NCBI GenBank assembly: GCA_021785005.1
Contig: JAJYGT010000077.1
Coordinates: 1-51,339, forward strand
DNA: 51,339 bases
Direction of reading: 5' to 3'
Origin: Actinomycetes bacterium
GTDB lineage: Bacteria; Actinomycetota; Acidimicrobiia; Acidimicrobiales; Acidimicrobiaceae
Below are positions 36,375 to 44,898 of the stretch, piece after piece. The position numbers and the translations under genes are program-made. The notes below the pieces were generated by a model. It worked only from the letters and a program-made list of their open reading frames with translations. It searched no databases and was not told the origin of the DNA. Each line of letters opens with the position of its first letter. Position 1 is the stretch's first letter.

Positions 36375-37238
36375 TTATACGATCCGCTTGAGGCTTACTT
36401 CGCTAATTCCAATCGGTGAGACTATAATTGAGTACATTGAGCGATCATCACTCTCCTCGCCTCGAGCGCTCTCTACTACACCAACTGGCGTTGAATGAAA
36501 AGTCAGCGAAATCTCTCGCAGTTCCTGCTTTTCTGAAAGCAATTGGCTTGCTACGTGATATAGATTCTCTTGTGCTGAACGCGAGTTTACGGTTGAAAAT
36601 AACTCAATTAGGTCGCGTCGCACTGCTTTGTGTAAATAATTACTGTCGGTTGGTTGTGACACGTAGTCCCATGCAGCTTCGAGCCGCCCAGCAAGGATAC
36701 GATCGGGGCTGTCGGATTGTCTGGTCAATCCGTCACGCAAGAAGCCAGAAAAACTAGATCCTGACGATCTCATTATATTTATCTCGCAACCGGCACCAAA
36801 ATTCCTTATGCCGTTTACGTCACACCTGACATGAGTTTCAAATGGACTTTTTCGTCTTATTAGCGAACCCGATACAGACCCTTTTTCACGGGTCCAAAAC
36901 TGTTCACGCGTGACAGCGTTCCCCAGTTTGGCCGCTGGCATCGCATGTAAAATTTGTTCAATCAACACCAAAGCAAATTCACTTGGGTCTCTATAACCCT
37001 GAGTTTGTATCAGCACGTACGCATGTTGTCGCATAGTATCAGTCGGTAATATCAAAGAATTATCTCCATGGAGATATACGTCTTCGAAATCACCTTCAAA
37101 ATAGAGATCGACTTCAAGCTCAACAAATTCATGGCCTTCTCGTTTTATCAGCACCTTGAAATCTGTTTTTCCATAGCCGTTTGAGATAACTTGCAAGTTT
37201 TTATTTTCCAACGCTTTGCCTCTCGCGACGTCAACCAA
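36375..37238 (-). CDS. Uricase-superfamily protein with altered oxygen site
   Basis: 287 aa, starting at TTG. T-fold uricase features are clear: GYGKTDFKVL with Lys24, GDN...PTDT with Thr66-Asp67, SGSSFSGFLRDG with Phe163, PDRIL with Arg180, and the AQENLYH region with Gln223. These correspond to the urate-stacking Phe, the Arg and Gln that grip the 2,4-dioxo ring edge, and the Lys-Thr catalytic dyad. The C-terminal PNKHH motif, which holds the Asn and His of the dioxygen and proton-relay site, is replaced by residues near 248-252 (HSTPV). So urate-like binding is likely but normal urate oxidation is doubtful. It lies between the ring-opening amidohydrolase and the GntR regulator, suggesting action on a related cyclic ureide. 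Confidence 0.85.
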   Translation of the reverse strand: MVDVARGKALENKNLQVISNGYGKTDFKVLIKREGHEFVELEVDLYFEGDFEDVYLHGDNSLILPTDTMRQHAYVLIQTQGYRDPSEFALVLIEQILHAMPAAKLGNAVTREQFWTREKGSVSGSLIRRKSPFETHVRCDVNGIRNFGAGCEINIMRSSGSSFSGFLRDGLTRQSDSPDRILAGRLEAAWDYVSQPTDSNYLHKAVRRDLIELFSTVNSRSAQENLYHVASQLLSEKQELREISLTFHSTPVGVVESARGEESDDRSMYSIIVSPIGISEVSLKRIV

Positions 37239-37381
37239 ACGTTATGATGCCATCCAAAGCATCTATGTGTAGCCTTATTGAACAATAACTAGGAACCCTT
37301 GGCGCGACCGGACAACCTTTGTGCTCGGTCAATGTCTCGTCGTTTAGCTCATAGTCTCAGTTGCTAGGATAACCTAAAAAC

Positions 37382-38539
37382 TTATTTGTGCACAATCGCG
37401 CAAATCGGATTTCCATTGGGTGGTCCCATATGTGAATTCGCTTCGCCACCAGATATAAACGCCATCGTCAATCCGGTCACCGACGTGACGACTGCCCCGC
37501 CAACTGCCTTGGCAACGTGATGAGCTTCATGATCATCTAACAACGTGACTCTTGCTCCGCCTAGTTCAGGAGATCCAGGTAGCGTAAACTTTCCGAACAC
37601 TTGGGCTATCCGTGATTTTTGCTCATCGCTCGGACAACAGTCAAACTCCAGCCCCGCCGAGCGCAACGCATTCTTGATGCCATCCGATTGACCTAGCGCG
37701 GTTGTAATTCCGTGTCCCGCCCGGAGTTGACTAAGTGAATCCGGCCTGTTGGCCAGGACTAATACTTCGCCTTTTTGTTTCTCTCCTCCTGAACTTGTAG
37801 CTGCAACATTGCTGTAGAGATTCCAGTCGTGGCGAATCACCTGGTCTGAGATTGCTCCTCGATCAATCTCACCCATCGCGACCCCAACACCTAGTGCCAT
37901 GGCATCATTAGAATAACACATCGAACCCATAGGTCCAATCCCAGGATCTTTCGTGACTGGTTCAATTCCACTTTTTATCAAATTCGTAATTGATTCTGCA
38001 CTAAGTGCAGGTCCTTTTACGATCACCATATGAACCTGGGAAAGTTCCGTCACCCCGGCATCATCTAAAGCCCGTCTTACCGCATCTACCGTTGCGTCTA
38101 CTTGCGCTACACGTCCCACATGTTGGGGCAAAATATTGGTTGTATGGCTTCTCCCTAATACCAATCCGGGTCCAAAATTGGATAGCCCTTCGTGAGTTCG
38201 TGCATCAACCCACCTTTGCGTCAGTACCGTGGCATGCGGTGCGACAGTCCCAGGAGCTCCTCCCGACATTGCCATGGTAACCTCTTCAGCCACAGCTTCT
38301 GGAGTTTGACCCCTTAGTTTAGCCAACAGGCGCCGAATCTCTAAATCTGCCAGTAGACGTCCATAATCGTTTGGCAGTCCGCTTCCTTCAGACTTCCCGA
38401 CGACCGCAACAACTGTGTGTGGGTCCACTTTCTTTTCGGTAAATAGACGCTCGATTTCACTCGTATCTGCTGGAGTCCTCATGGGACACACGAACAATTC
38501 AGCCAAGGGAACAAGCCTCTCACGGTTACTTTTACTCAA
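37382..38539 (-). CDS. Ring-opening amidohydrolase (cyanuric acid hydrolase/barbiturase family)
   Basis: With the TTG start at 38539 (AAGGAG 5 bases upstream) the product is 385 aa; an ATG at 38599 would add 20 residues without a good ribosome site. Three repeated Ser-Lys sites typical of AtzD/barbiturase are visible: Lys49 (VVGKSEGSG) with Ser92 (MSGGAPG), Lys175 (IVKGPAL) with Ser250 (ATSSGGE), and probably Lys317 with Ser363 (ISGGEANSHMGPPNG). Their spacing closely follows AtzD. Such enzymes hydrolyse cyanuric acid to carboxybiuret or barbiturate to ureidomalonate; sequence alone does not tell me which. It follows the amidase gene by about 95 bases from this start. The pathway use of the neighbouring uricase-like protein is unknown. 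Confidence 0.88.
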   Translation of the reverse strand: MSKSNRERLVPLAELFVCPMRTPADTSEIERLFTEKKVDPHTVVAVVGKSEGSGLPNDYGRLLADLEIRRLLAKLRGQTPEAVAEEVTMAMSGGAPGTVAPHATVLTQRWVDARTHEGLSNFGPGLVLGRSHTTNILPQHVGRVAQVDATVDAVRRALDDAGVTELSQVHMVIVKGPALSAESITNLIKSGIEPVTKDPGIGPMGSMCYSNDAMALGVGVAMGEIDRGAISDQVIRHDWNLYSNVAATSSGGEKQKGEVLVLANRPDSLSQLRAGHGITTALGQSDGIKNALRSAGLEFDCCPSDEQKSRIAQVFGKFTLPGSPELGGARVTLLDDHEAHHVAKAVGGAVVTSVTGLTMAFISGGEANSHMGPPNGNPICAIVHK

Positions 38540-38634
38540 ATTATCTCCTTGTTGAACTTGCGAGCAGAAGGTATAGCCCGTCTGACTTGCGAATAACATT
38601 TACTATTTTGGTCGCACCATAAGTCACTGTGTGT

Positions 38635-40080
38635 TCAAAGTCCGCTTATCGGCTGCCATCCTCCCGATAAACTTTCTATCCGTCGTGCGAGCGCTAACGC
38701 CAAATCTTCACGAAACGGCGGGGCCACGATTTGGACCGAAAGCGGCAGACCATTGGCTGTTTTTGCTACCGGGATAGAGACAACTGGAACTCCTAATAGC
38801 GAAATTGCCCGGCAATGAGCCATCAACTCAAAACCCGCAACAGTTATCCCGTTGATGCACGCGGTTTCATCATGGCCAATCGCACCACAACCAGCGACGG
38901 GCAAAAGGAAAAGCGGAGTAACCCTCAGTTGTTCACGACCGACTTCACGTTGATGGAGATAGGTTTCTTTTGCTAGCACATAACCATCTCTGGAACGTGG
39001 AGGTTTTGTCAACAATGCGTAAGATGCTCTTGATAGTTCGGACTCACGTCCATGTGCTAATTCACGCAAATCATACAATTGCTCATAGCCACGCAAATCA
39101 TCAAACGCCTCACGTGCTCCCGCGAATGCATCGCCGAAGTACTTGAGGTTCAAGCCATCGTCAGTCAAAGTTTTTGAAAGCTCCAGCATCATAGCTTTTA
39201 CGTCGTCACCAACCACACCGATATTCGACCCGTCGCTCCAACCGATTGTCACCGCAGACAAATCAGTGTCCAAGGTGTCAGTTGAGGTTTTAGATAGCGA
39301 CCGCGTACCGGCCGTAGCTTGTCTTGCTGCTGATACCACGTTCTCTAAATCGTTTACACTTCGGGCGAGAAATCCAGGCACCTGGATGGCCGCTTGAAAC
39401 GAATCTGCTGCAAGCTGCGACGCTCCGTCAATTCCTTGACGAGCAGTACCCACTAATTGACCAACACCCGAAATGAGCCCCGGTGTCGGTCGCAGCCCAA
39501 GTATTCCAGTACATTGTGCCGGCCAGCGTATTGAACCACCAAAGTCGGTACCAACCCCGACCAAACTTATGCCCACCGCAACGCTAACGGCATCGCCACC
39601 ACTTGAACCCCCTGGAGACAAGTTCTGTCCCCACGGACTCAGAGTGGTTCCGTACAAGTCATTGGAAGTAGAAATTCCGAAAGCAAACTCAGGACAATTT
39701 GTCTTACCTACAAACATAACGCCCGCTTCGCGCAACTTCAAAACAACGCCCGCATCAATTGCAGACCGATTGTCTTTCAATAGACGACTTCCAGCACTTA
39801 AGCCCATTCCTGCAACAGCGATAACATCTTTTACCGTTGTTGGTACCCCAAGCAAACGAGACGTGTCACCAGCGTCAAGTCGACGCTGAACCTCGCTTGA
39901 GACCGCAGACAATTCGTTTTGAGTTGGTTGTGCGACTAAAGCATTTAGGTGCTGGAATTGTTCAGCCCGCTTAGTGGAATGCTCGAGTACTTCATCAACA
40001 CTAATAATTCGATCTCGCAGAGCACTATTAGTCGTAGATGCGTCCCAATATTCGATTGACTTTTCATATGTTAATTTCAT
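38635..40080 (-). CDS. Amidase-signature hydrolase in the amidohydrolase operon
   Basis: 481 aa with the Ser-cisSer-Lys triad: Lys84 (TVKD), Ser160 in GGSSGGD (158-163), and Ser183 in GTDFGGSIRWPA (178-189), all intact. No C-terminal allophanate hydrolase domain follows. It overlaps the TauE/SafE gene by 4 bases and precedes the ring-opening amidohydrolase. It probably acts on the linear product of ring opening (ureidomalonate-, carboxybiuret- or allophanate-like). Unlike the amidase of the first cluster, its oxyanion loop is canonical. Cytoplasmic. Confidence 0.88.
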   Translation of the reverse strand: MKLTYEKSIEYWDASTTNSALRDRIISVDEVLEHSTKRAEQFQHLNALVAQPTQNELSAVSSEVQRRLDAGDTSRLLGVPTTVKDVIAVAGMGLSAGSRLLKDNRSAIDAGVVLKLREAGVMFVGKTNCPEFAFGISTSNDLYGTTLSPWGQNLSPGGSSGGDAVSVAVGISLVGVGTDFGGSIRWPAQCTGILGLRPTPGLISGVGQLVGTARQGIDGASQLAADSFQAAIQVPGFLARSVNDLENVVSAARQATAGTRSLSKTSTDTLDTDLSAVTIGWSDGSNIGVVGDDVKAMMLELSKTLTDDGLNLKYFGDAFAGAREAFDDLRGYEQLYDLRELAHGRESELSRASYALLTKPPRSRDGYVLAKETYLHQREVGREQLRVTPLFLLPVAGCGAIGHDETACINGITVAGFELMAHCRAISLLGVPVVSIPVAKTANGLPLSVQIVAPPFREDLALALARRIESLSGGWQPISGL

Positions 40081-40985
40081 CGTAGGAAAAAACTCAATTC
40101 AGAAACACCGTAAATAAGTGCCACTATGGACAAGACTGTGGCTGCACTTAATCTAAAAAGCTTGTCGGTTACTTTCATTGCCAGCCGCGCACCGAAATAC
40201 GCACCCGGAATCGTACCGATAGTAAGTAGCGTTGACACCGTCCAATTTATATCACCGATAAACGAATGCGCGATAATACTTGGAACTGCCAATATCCCAA
40301 CGCAAACTAAAGAGGTTGCTGTAGATTCCCTAACCGTTAGACCAAGGCGATGTACAAAAAGCGGAACTAAAACAATTCCACCTCCAAGGCCAAGCATTCC
40401 AGAAATCAAACCCGCTAAAATTCCAATTGACCCCGTACGAATCATCTCGCGTAGCTCTAGGCGCTTCCCTACGCCAACGACCACCTCTCGTCGCGCCATG
40501 AAATCTTTTGGCGGCTCCTCCACGTACCTGTAAGCGTCAGGCAAGTCGCCTACTGTCTCACCCTCCTCGGTAATCATTGGAAGATCCCAGTTCTTAGGAT
40601 CTCTATGTACGGCAGTCTTTGGAGCCCTGCCGAGGCGTACGGCATTTATCATTAAGATTGTCGCGGTTATAAGCATGATCAGATGGCCATTCCCGGGCAA
40701 ACTATGGGAAAAGAAACTCCCTAGTACAGCGGCAACCACTCCGGGAATTGTTACAACCCATACGAGGTGGTACCTTATTAGTTTCTGCCCCCGGTAATGG
40801 AACATTCCTGTGATTACTCCTGGAAGCACCGATGGCAAAGTTGTGCCTATCGCTGACAACGCTGAAATACCGAGTGCGCGAATCGCCGGAGTAGAAAGAG
40901 CACCCCCGCCGATGCCAAACGAAGTCGACAACGCACCAGCTGCTACACCGACGATCACAAAAAGGATCGTCATGGTAATACTCAT
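40077..40985 (-). CDS. TauE/SafE family membrane exporter
   Basis: 302 aa with about 8 helices arranged as two repeats (GxGGGALSTPA near 25-35 and GLGGGIVLVPLFVHR near 197-211 are the family glycine signatures), and a polar central loop (about 120-175). The family exports sulfite, organosulfonates or small anions. It overlaps both neighbours by 4 bases. Its place between an ABC importer and hydrolases suggests efflux or uptake of an acidic substrate or product (for example a dicarboxylate). No direct evidence for sulfur chemistry here. Confidence 0.88.
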   Translation of the reverse strand: MSITMTILFVIVGVAAGALSTSFGIGGGALSTPAIRALGISALSAIGTTLPSVLPGVITGMFHYRGQKLIRYHLVWVVTIPGVVAAVLGSFFSHSLPGNGHLIMLITATILMINAVRLGRAPKTAVHRDPKNWDLPMITEEGETVGDLPDAYRYVEEPPKDFMARREVVVGVGKRLELREMIRTGSIGILAGLISGMLGLGGGIVLVPLFVHRLGLTVRESTATSLVCVGILAVPSIIAHSFIGDINWTVSTLLTIGTIPGAYFGARLAMKVTDKLFRLSAATVLSIVALIYGVSELSFFLR

Positions 40986-42598
40986 GAAATTGCCAATTTT
41001 CTTCGAAGCGTTCTCTCAAGTGTGTTCACACCAAAGTAAAATGTCAAAGACACCGCCACAACGACTGCAATCGAAGCCCAAAGATTTCCGAAATTGCTTC
41101 CAATTACGTCATAAGCCATCGCATGACCTATACCTGAGTCACTTACCAGCCATTCGGCAAGCACCGCTCCAAGTATTGCACCAGGCATTGAGATTTTGGC
41201 GGCGGTAAAAATTGCTGGCATTCCGTACATTGATTGCACTCGCACCAGCGTTTGGAGCTTTGTCCCACCGATTGAAGCTATCAAATCCAATGCAGTTTTA
41301 GGTGCCGATTTCAACCCATCAGAAATTGTAACCAGGGACGGGACGACCGTCACTAGAGCTGCGATAATTGTAATGCCAAGTAGTCCCCGACCAAAAAGTA
41401 GCGCGATCAATGGAGTCATCGCTACCAATGGCACCGAACGCACCACCAGAACCAAAGGCATAATCGCACGGTTTGCGCGAGGAAACAACAAAAGCAATAC
41501 TGCCCCAATTGCGGCGAAAATTGTGCCAACAATCCAACCGGTACCTGCGTGAAAAAGCGTGGTCAAAATCGTCGAAATGACAGCACTTCTATTTGACGAC
41601 GCGGTCGGAGAACTAAATAGGTACTGCCACACCGCCAACGGAGTTTTGAGAAAATACCCACCCAGCCCGCTCGCGTGGACAAGTAAATCCCAAATAACCA
41701 TAGAAAGTCCGATACCTACAACAACCCTAAACTTGTTTATAAGTCCTTGACGTAAACTTTGTTTGGCATTTGAAGTGGTCGCAGATGGGAAATCTGTTCC
41801 AGTCGAAGGTCCGGCTCCAAAAATTTTAGTGAGCCACAAAGTTATCGCATATGCAGCGCTCGAGACAACCGTTGTAACAAGTGCGATAGCCCAAGTACGA
41901 CTAACAGAGAGTTGTTGCTGAGCTTGTAGCATTACAACGCCGAGGCCGCTTTGCCCACCAAAATAGTCCCCAATCACGGCACCAAGTATGGAAGCTGGCG
42001 CAGAGATACAAAGCCCACTTGCGATACTCGGTACGCTCGCACGAAGCCTAACTCGTCGTAGTATCTGCATTTTCCCGGCCCCAAAGGCCTGAGCCATTTC
42101 CAGACTCGTACGTGACGCGGCTCGTAAGCCAGCAACGCCAGCTATCAGAGTTACAAAAAACACTGAAAGGGCCGACATGGTTACTTTGGCATCATAAGGG
42201 GACTGCATAATAAAAAGAATCGGACCAATTGCAACGGTTGGAACCGCGTAGGTCATTACACCAAACGAAAGCAATGAACTTTCAAGTCTTGGACTAAATA
42301 ACACCAGCATCGCAAGCGTGATAGCGAGAACGTTGCCGATAAGCCATCCTGGCGCTGCTTCTCCCAAGGTGCTCAGCAGATCAGAACCATAAAAATGATC
42401 ATTCCACGCAGTCGACAGGATACTAGTTGGAGTGGGTAGCACAAATCGATGTCGAAATATAGTCACTGCCAGTAGCTCCCAAACCACAAGCAATGCAATG
42501 ATCAACGCAATTTGAACAGACCAGTCTCGCAGCCTAAAACGTTGAAACAATCTCTTACGATCTAACAGATTTGTTTTCATATCTTGCACGACAGTCAA
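40982..42598 (-). CDS. Fused double ABC permease (SsuC/ThiX type)
   Basis: 538 aa containing two BPD_transp_1 permease domains in one chain, about 1-265 and 280-538. Each has the coupling EAA-type loop: [22 protein letters not shown] near 168-188, and [22 protein letters not shown] near 445-466. Normally two separate or identical subunits form the channel; here they are fused. It overlaps the ATPase gene by 4 bases. The partner binding protein is NMT1-like, a family that takes up pyrimidines, thiamine precursors, sulfonates or nitrate. Substrate inferred to be a small nitrogen ring. Confidence 0.9.
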   Translation of the reverse strand: MTVVQDMKTNLLDRKRLFQRFRLRDWSVQIALIIALLVVWELLAVTIFRHRFVLPTPTSILSTAWNDHFYGSDLLSTLGEAAPGWLIGNVLAITLAMLVLFSPRLESSLLSFGVMTYAVPTVAIGPILFIMQSPYDAKVTMSALSVFFVTLIAGVAGLRAASRTSLEMAQAFGAGKMQILRRVRLRASVPSIASGLCISAPASILGAVIGDYFGGQSGLGVVMLQAQQQLSVSRTWAIALVTTVVSSAAYAITLWLTKIFGAGPSTGTDFPSATTSNAKQSLRQGLINKFRVVVGIGLSMVIWDLLVHASGLGGYFLKTPLAVWQYLFSSPTASSNRSAVISTILTTLFHAGTGWIVGTIFAAIGAVLLLLFPRANRAIMPLVLVVRSVPLVAMTPLIALLFGRGLLGITIIAALVTVVPSLVTISDGLKSAPKTALDLIASIGGTKLQTLVRVQSMYGMPAIFTAAKISMPGAILGAVLAEWLVSDSGIGHAMAYDVIGSNFGNLWASIAVVVAVSLTFYFGVNTLERTLRRKLAIS

Positions 42599-43437
42599 AT
42601 TTCTTCTTCTGCGTCTTCGTTGGCAAACAACACGCTACTCAACTTGTCGCAAATATCGTGAAACTCGGGTGAGCGAAGGAGCTCTGCACTTCTTGGTCGT
42701 TCAAACGGAACCTTGAGGTGAGTCACTACTTTTCCGGGTCGTGGGCTTAGAACATAGATGTCATCGGCGAGAAATACTGCCTCTCCAATCGAGTGTGTGA
42801 CCAGCAATGTCGTGGCGCTACGTTCGGTCCAAATTCGCTGCAATTCAATGTTCATCTTTCGACGCGTCATTTCGTCTAATGCGCCAAAAGGCTCGTCTAA
42901 CAACAAAACGTGCGGCTCAATAGCAAGGGCACGCGCTATCGCTACTCTCTGACGCATACCCCCGGAGAGTTCCGCCGGTAGAGCTTTTGAAAAGTTCTTA
43001 AGACCTACCAAATTGATCAACTCTTGCACGACAGATTTTTCAACGCGCCTGCCAGCAATTTCAATCGGTAAACATATGTTTGCCTCGACCGTTTTCCAAG
43101 GTAGAAGAGCAGCCTCTTGAAAGGCTACTCCCAGGTGGTGAGCCAACCTTGCCTCCCGAGGATGTTCGCCATGAATCAATATCTCGCCCGAAGTTGGCGT
43201 ATCAAGATCAGCCATCATACGCAAAACCGTAGATTTGCCACACCCCGACGGGCCTAACAATGCGGTAAAGCTTCCACGGGCAGATGCAATATTTACGTCA
43301 CTTAAGGCCTCCACTGTCTTATTCCGACTCTTGTAGAGTTTGGAGACACTTTGGAGAAATAGACCGTCGTTTCGGCGTTTAGCTTGCGCATCAACTTCGG
43401 GGTCCTTGAACATCGTCGAGATGGCCTCTACGTTCAT
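42595..43437 (-). CDS. ABC transporter ATPase (SsuB/TauB type)
   Basis: 280 aa. Walker [11 protein letters not shown]-loop region [15 protein letters not shown], signature [15 protein letters not shown], Walker [16 protein letters not shown] and the switch His in THSIGEAV are intact. An N-terminal extension of about 25 residues precedes the domain. Typical of nitrate/sulfonate/taurine/pyrimidine-precursor importers. Overlaps the binding-protein gene and permease gene by 4 bases each. Confidence 0.94.
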   Translation of the reverse strand: MNVEAISTMFKDPEVDAQAKRRNDGLFLQSVSKLYKSRNKTVEALSDVNIASARGSFTALLGPSGCGKSTVLRMMADLDTPTSGEILIHGEHPREARLAHHLGVAFQEAALLPWKTVEANICLPIEIAGRRVEKSVVQELINLVGLKNFSKALPAELSGGMRQRVAIARALAIEPHVLLLDEPFGALDEMTRRKMNIELQRIWTERSATTLLVTHSIGEAVFLADDIYVLSPRPGKVVTHLKVPFERPRSAELLRSPEFHDICDKLSSVLFANEDAEEEI

Positions 43438-44603
43438 GCCTTGTTCCCACCCTTATAAATGTCAGCAAGAATTTCGTTCGTAAACATTGATGGAGTCGCC
43501 ACCACGTTTCCAATCGCGAGAGACTTGATGGTGCCTGCCACCAACTCAGGTGTCATCCAGAACAGTCCGTGTTTTTGGGTATCTGCATCACTTACAAATT
43601 GATTTTGCTCTTGTGCATCGAGTTTTTGTTGCTCGGGATCCAGCTTTAGGTTCTTTCCATATTTGGTGACCGCAAGAGTAGCTGCCTCATCAGGATTTAC
43701 CAGCACATCACTCCAACCTAAGGATTCACCAGTCATAACTCCTATAATCTGCTTGCGCTTGACCGGGTCATTGAGATCTGAACCCTTGGCGATATAGATA
43801 TCTTCCATCATTGGATAGTTGAAGTCGTTCAGCAAAAATGCATAGGTATCCACACCTTTTAGTTTCAACACGATAGGCTCGTTGGTATAAAATGCCATAA
43901 GTCCATCGATCTCACCGGTAGCCAACGGCGTTGGATCAAAACCGACCGTTACTACATCCATCTGGCTAGCAGTCATGTTGTTGGCCTTTAGGAACGATTG
44001 CCAGATCGGTTCATTAGATGCGCTGATCCCAATTTTTTTACCGATCATATCTTGAGGTGTTTTGATTGGAGCACTGGCGCGCGACGCAATGCAGGTTGGG
44101 CTCTTTTGGAAACCAGCGCCGATGATCTTCAGGTCGGCACCATTAATGATCGCTTGAATAGCTTCAGCCGTATGGGTAATTCCCACAATTGCCCCGCCCG
44201 AAACAACGATAGGCTCAGGAGCAAGATTGGGACCACCTGGCAACAAAGTCACGTTAAGACCTTGCTGGCGATAATAACCCTTGGACTCTGCAAAGAAACT
44301 ACCAGCAAATTGAACGTTCTCGAGATAAACCAATTGAAGGTTGACATCGGTTAGCGCTGCGGCGGTGGTCGCAGTACTGACCGACGAGCCCGATCCGCAA
44401 GCTGCCAGTATTTCGGGAACTGCGCCGACCAACGCCGCGGCTCCAACGAACTTGGCGCCTTTACGAAAGAGCGACCGACGGGAAAACGGCTTGGACAGTT
44501 CCCCAAGCAGCCTATCATTAGTGTTCTCAACAGCATTGGCTTGCATTGCTCCCTGAGAATCATTTTGTGCCAGAGTCGAAATTTCCGTGATTTTCCCGGA
44601 CAA
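43434..44603 (-). CDS. NMT1/SsuA-like substrate-binding lipoprotein with Tat-type signal
   Basis: 389 aa. A long polar N-region is followed by SRRSLFR (41-47), a twin-arginine type motif, a hydrophobic core and the lipobox LAAC (66-69). The mature part has the NMT1/THI5-like pattern ([22 protein letters not shown] and GVTLLPGG-like loop, [15 protein letters not shown]). The family binds thiamine pyrimidine, riboflavin, sulfonates or nitrate. First gene of the operon; TTG start with AAAGGAG upstream. It captures the substrate for the fused permease and ATPase. Tat export with lipidation suggests cofactor-like folding or high demand; the ligand is unproven. Confidence 0.92.
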   Translation of the reverse strand: MSGKITEISTLAQNDSQGAMQANAVENTNDRLLGELSKPFSRRSLFRKGAKFVGAAALVGAVPEILAACGSGSSVSTATTAAALTDVNLQLVYLENVQFAGSFFAESKGYYRQQGLNVTLLPGGPNLAPEPIVVSGGAIVGITHTAEAIQAIINGADLKIIGAGFQKSPTCIASRASAPIKTPQDMIGKKIGISASNEPIWQSFLKANNMTASQMDVVTVGFDPTPLATGEIDGLMAFYTNEPIVLKLKGVDTYAFLLNDFNYPMMEDIYIAKGSDLNDPVKRKQIIGVMTGESLGWSDVLVNPDEAATLAVTKYGKNLKLDPEQQKLDAQEQNQFVSDADTQKHGLFWMTPELVAGTIKSLAIGNVVATPSMFTNEILADIYKGGNKA

Positions 44604-44655
44604 AGAAAGCTCCTTTGAGTTAAGTATTTTGTAGACAATACGTTATCAGCGTAAA

Positions 44656-44692
44656 ATTTCGAGCATGTTTCTTAAAGTTACGATGATGTTAA
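44656..44692 (-). promoter_or_regulatory. GlnR-like boxes upstream of the second N operon
   Basis: On the minus strand the sequence reads TTAAC-n6-GTAAC-n5-GAAAC-n6-GAAAT, close to the GlnR array pattern, with one gap of 5 rather than 6. It lies 53-89 bases upstream of the binding-protein start, a sensible position for activation. Match by eye. Confidence 0.45.
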
Positions 44693-44844
44693 CGCACAAT
44701 CAATTTGCAAAATCCATCTCCAACCAATCATCCGTAAAGCATTGGAAAGCGATTAATTATTTAGAGCTGGTCACCGTCGTCAAATCGCTCCAGTAGGAAC
44801 GTCAAAAATATAGCACTGGCCTTACCAAAAACGAATTGGCACTA

Positions 44845-44880
44845 GCTCTTGTGGCGTTAATTGCGAAGTGACACAAGAGC
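44845..44880 (-). terminator. Possible terminator after the aspartyl-tRNA synthetase gene
   Basis: A perfect 9-bp inverted repeat (gctcttgtg with cacaagagc, 18-base loop) lies 19 bases past the aspS stop on the minus strand. The T-tract is poor, so this is a weak call; it would separate aspS from the second nitrogen operon. Confidence 0.35.
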
Positions 44881-44898
44881 AATTAGAGACAGTCGCAA

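Noticed and set aside
36375-37238. Naming the protein uricase with urate oxidase activity
   Set aside because: The Asn/His oxygen-site motif is absent, so I restrict the call to superfamily level.
37382-38539. Choosing between cyanuric acid hydrolase and barbiturase
   Set aside because: The Ser-Lys sites are shared by both families and I cannot decide specificity without alignment and phylogeny.
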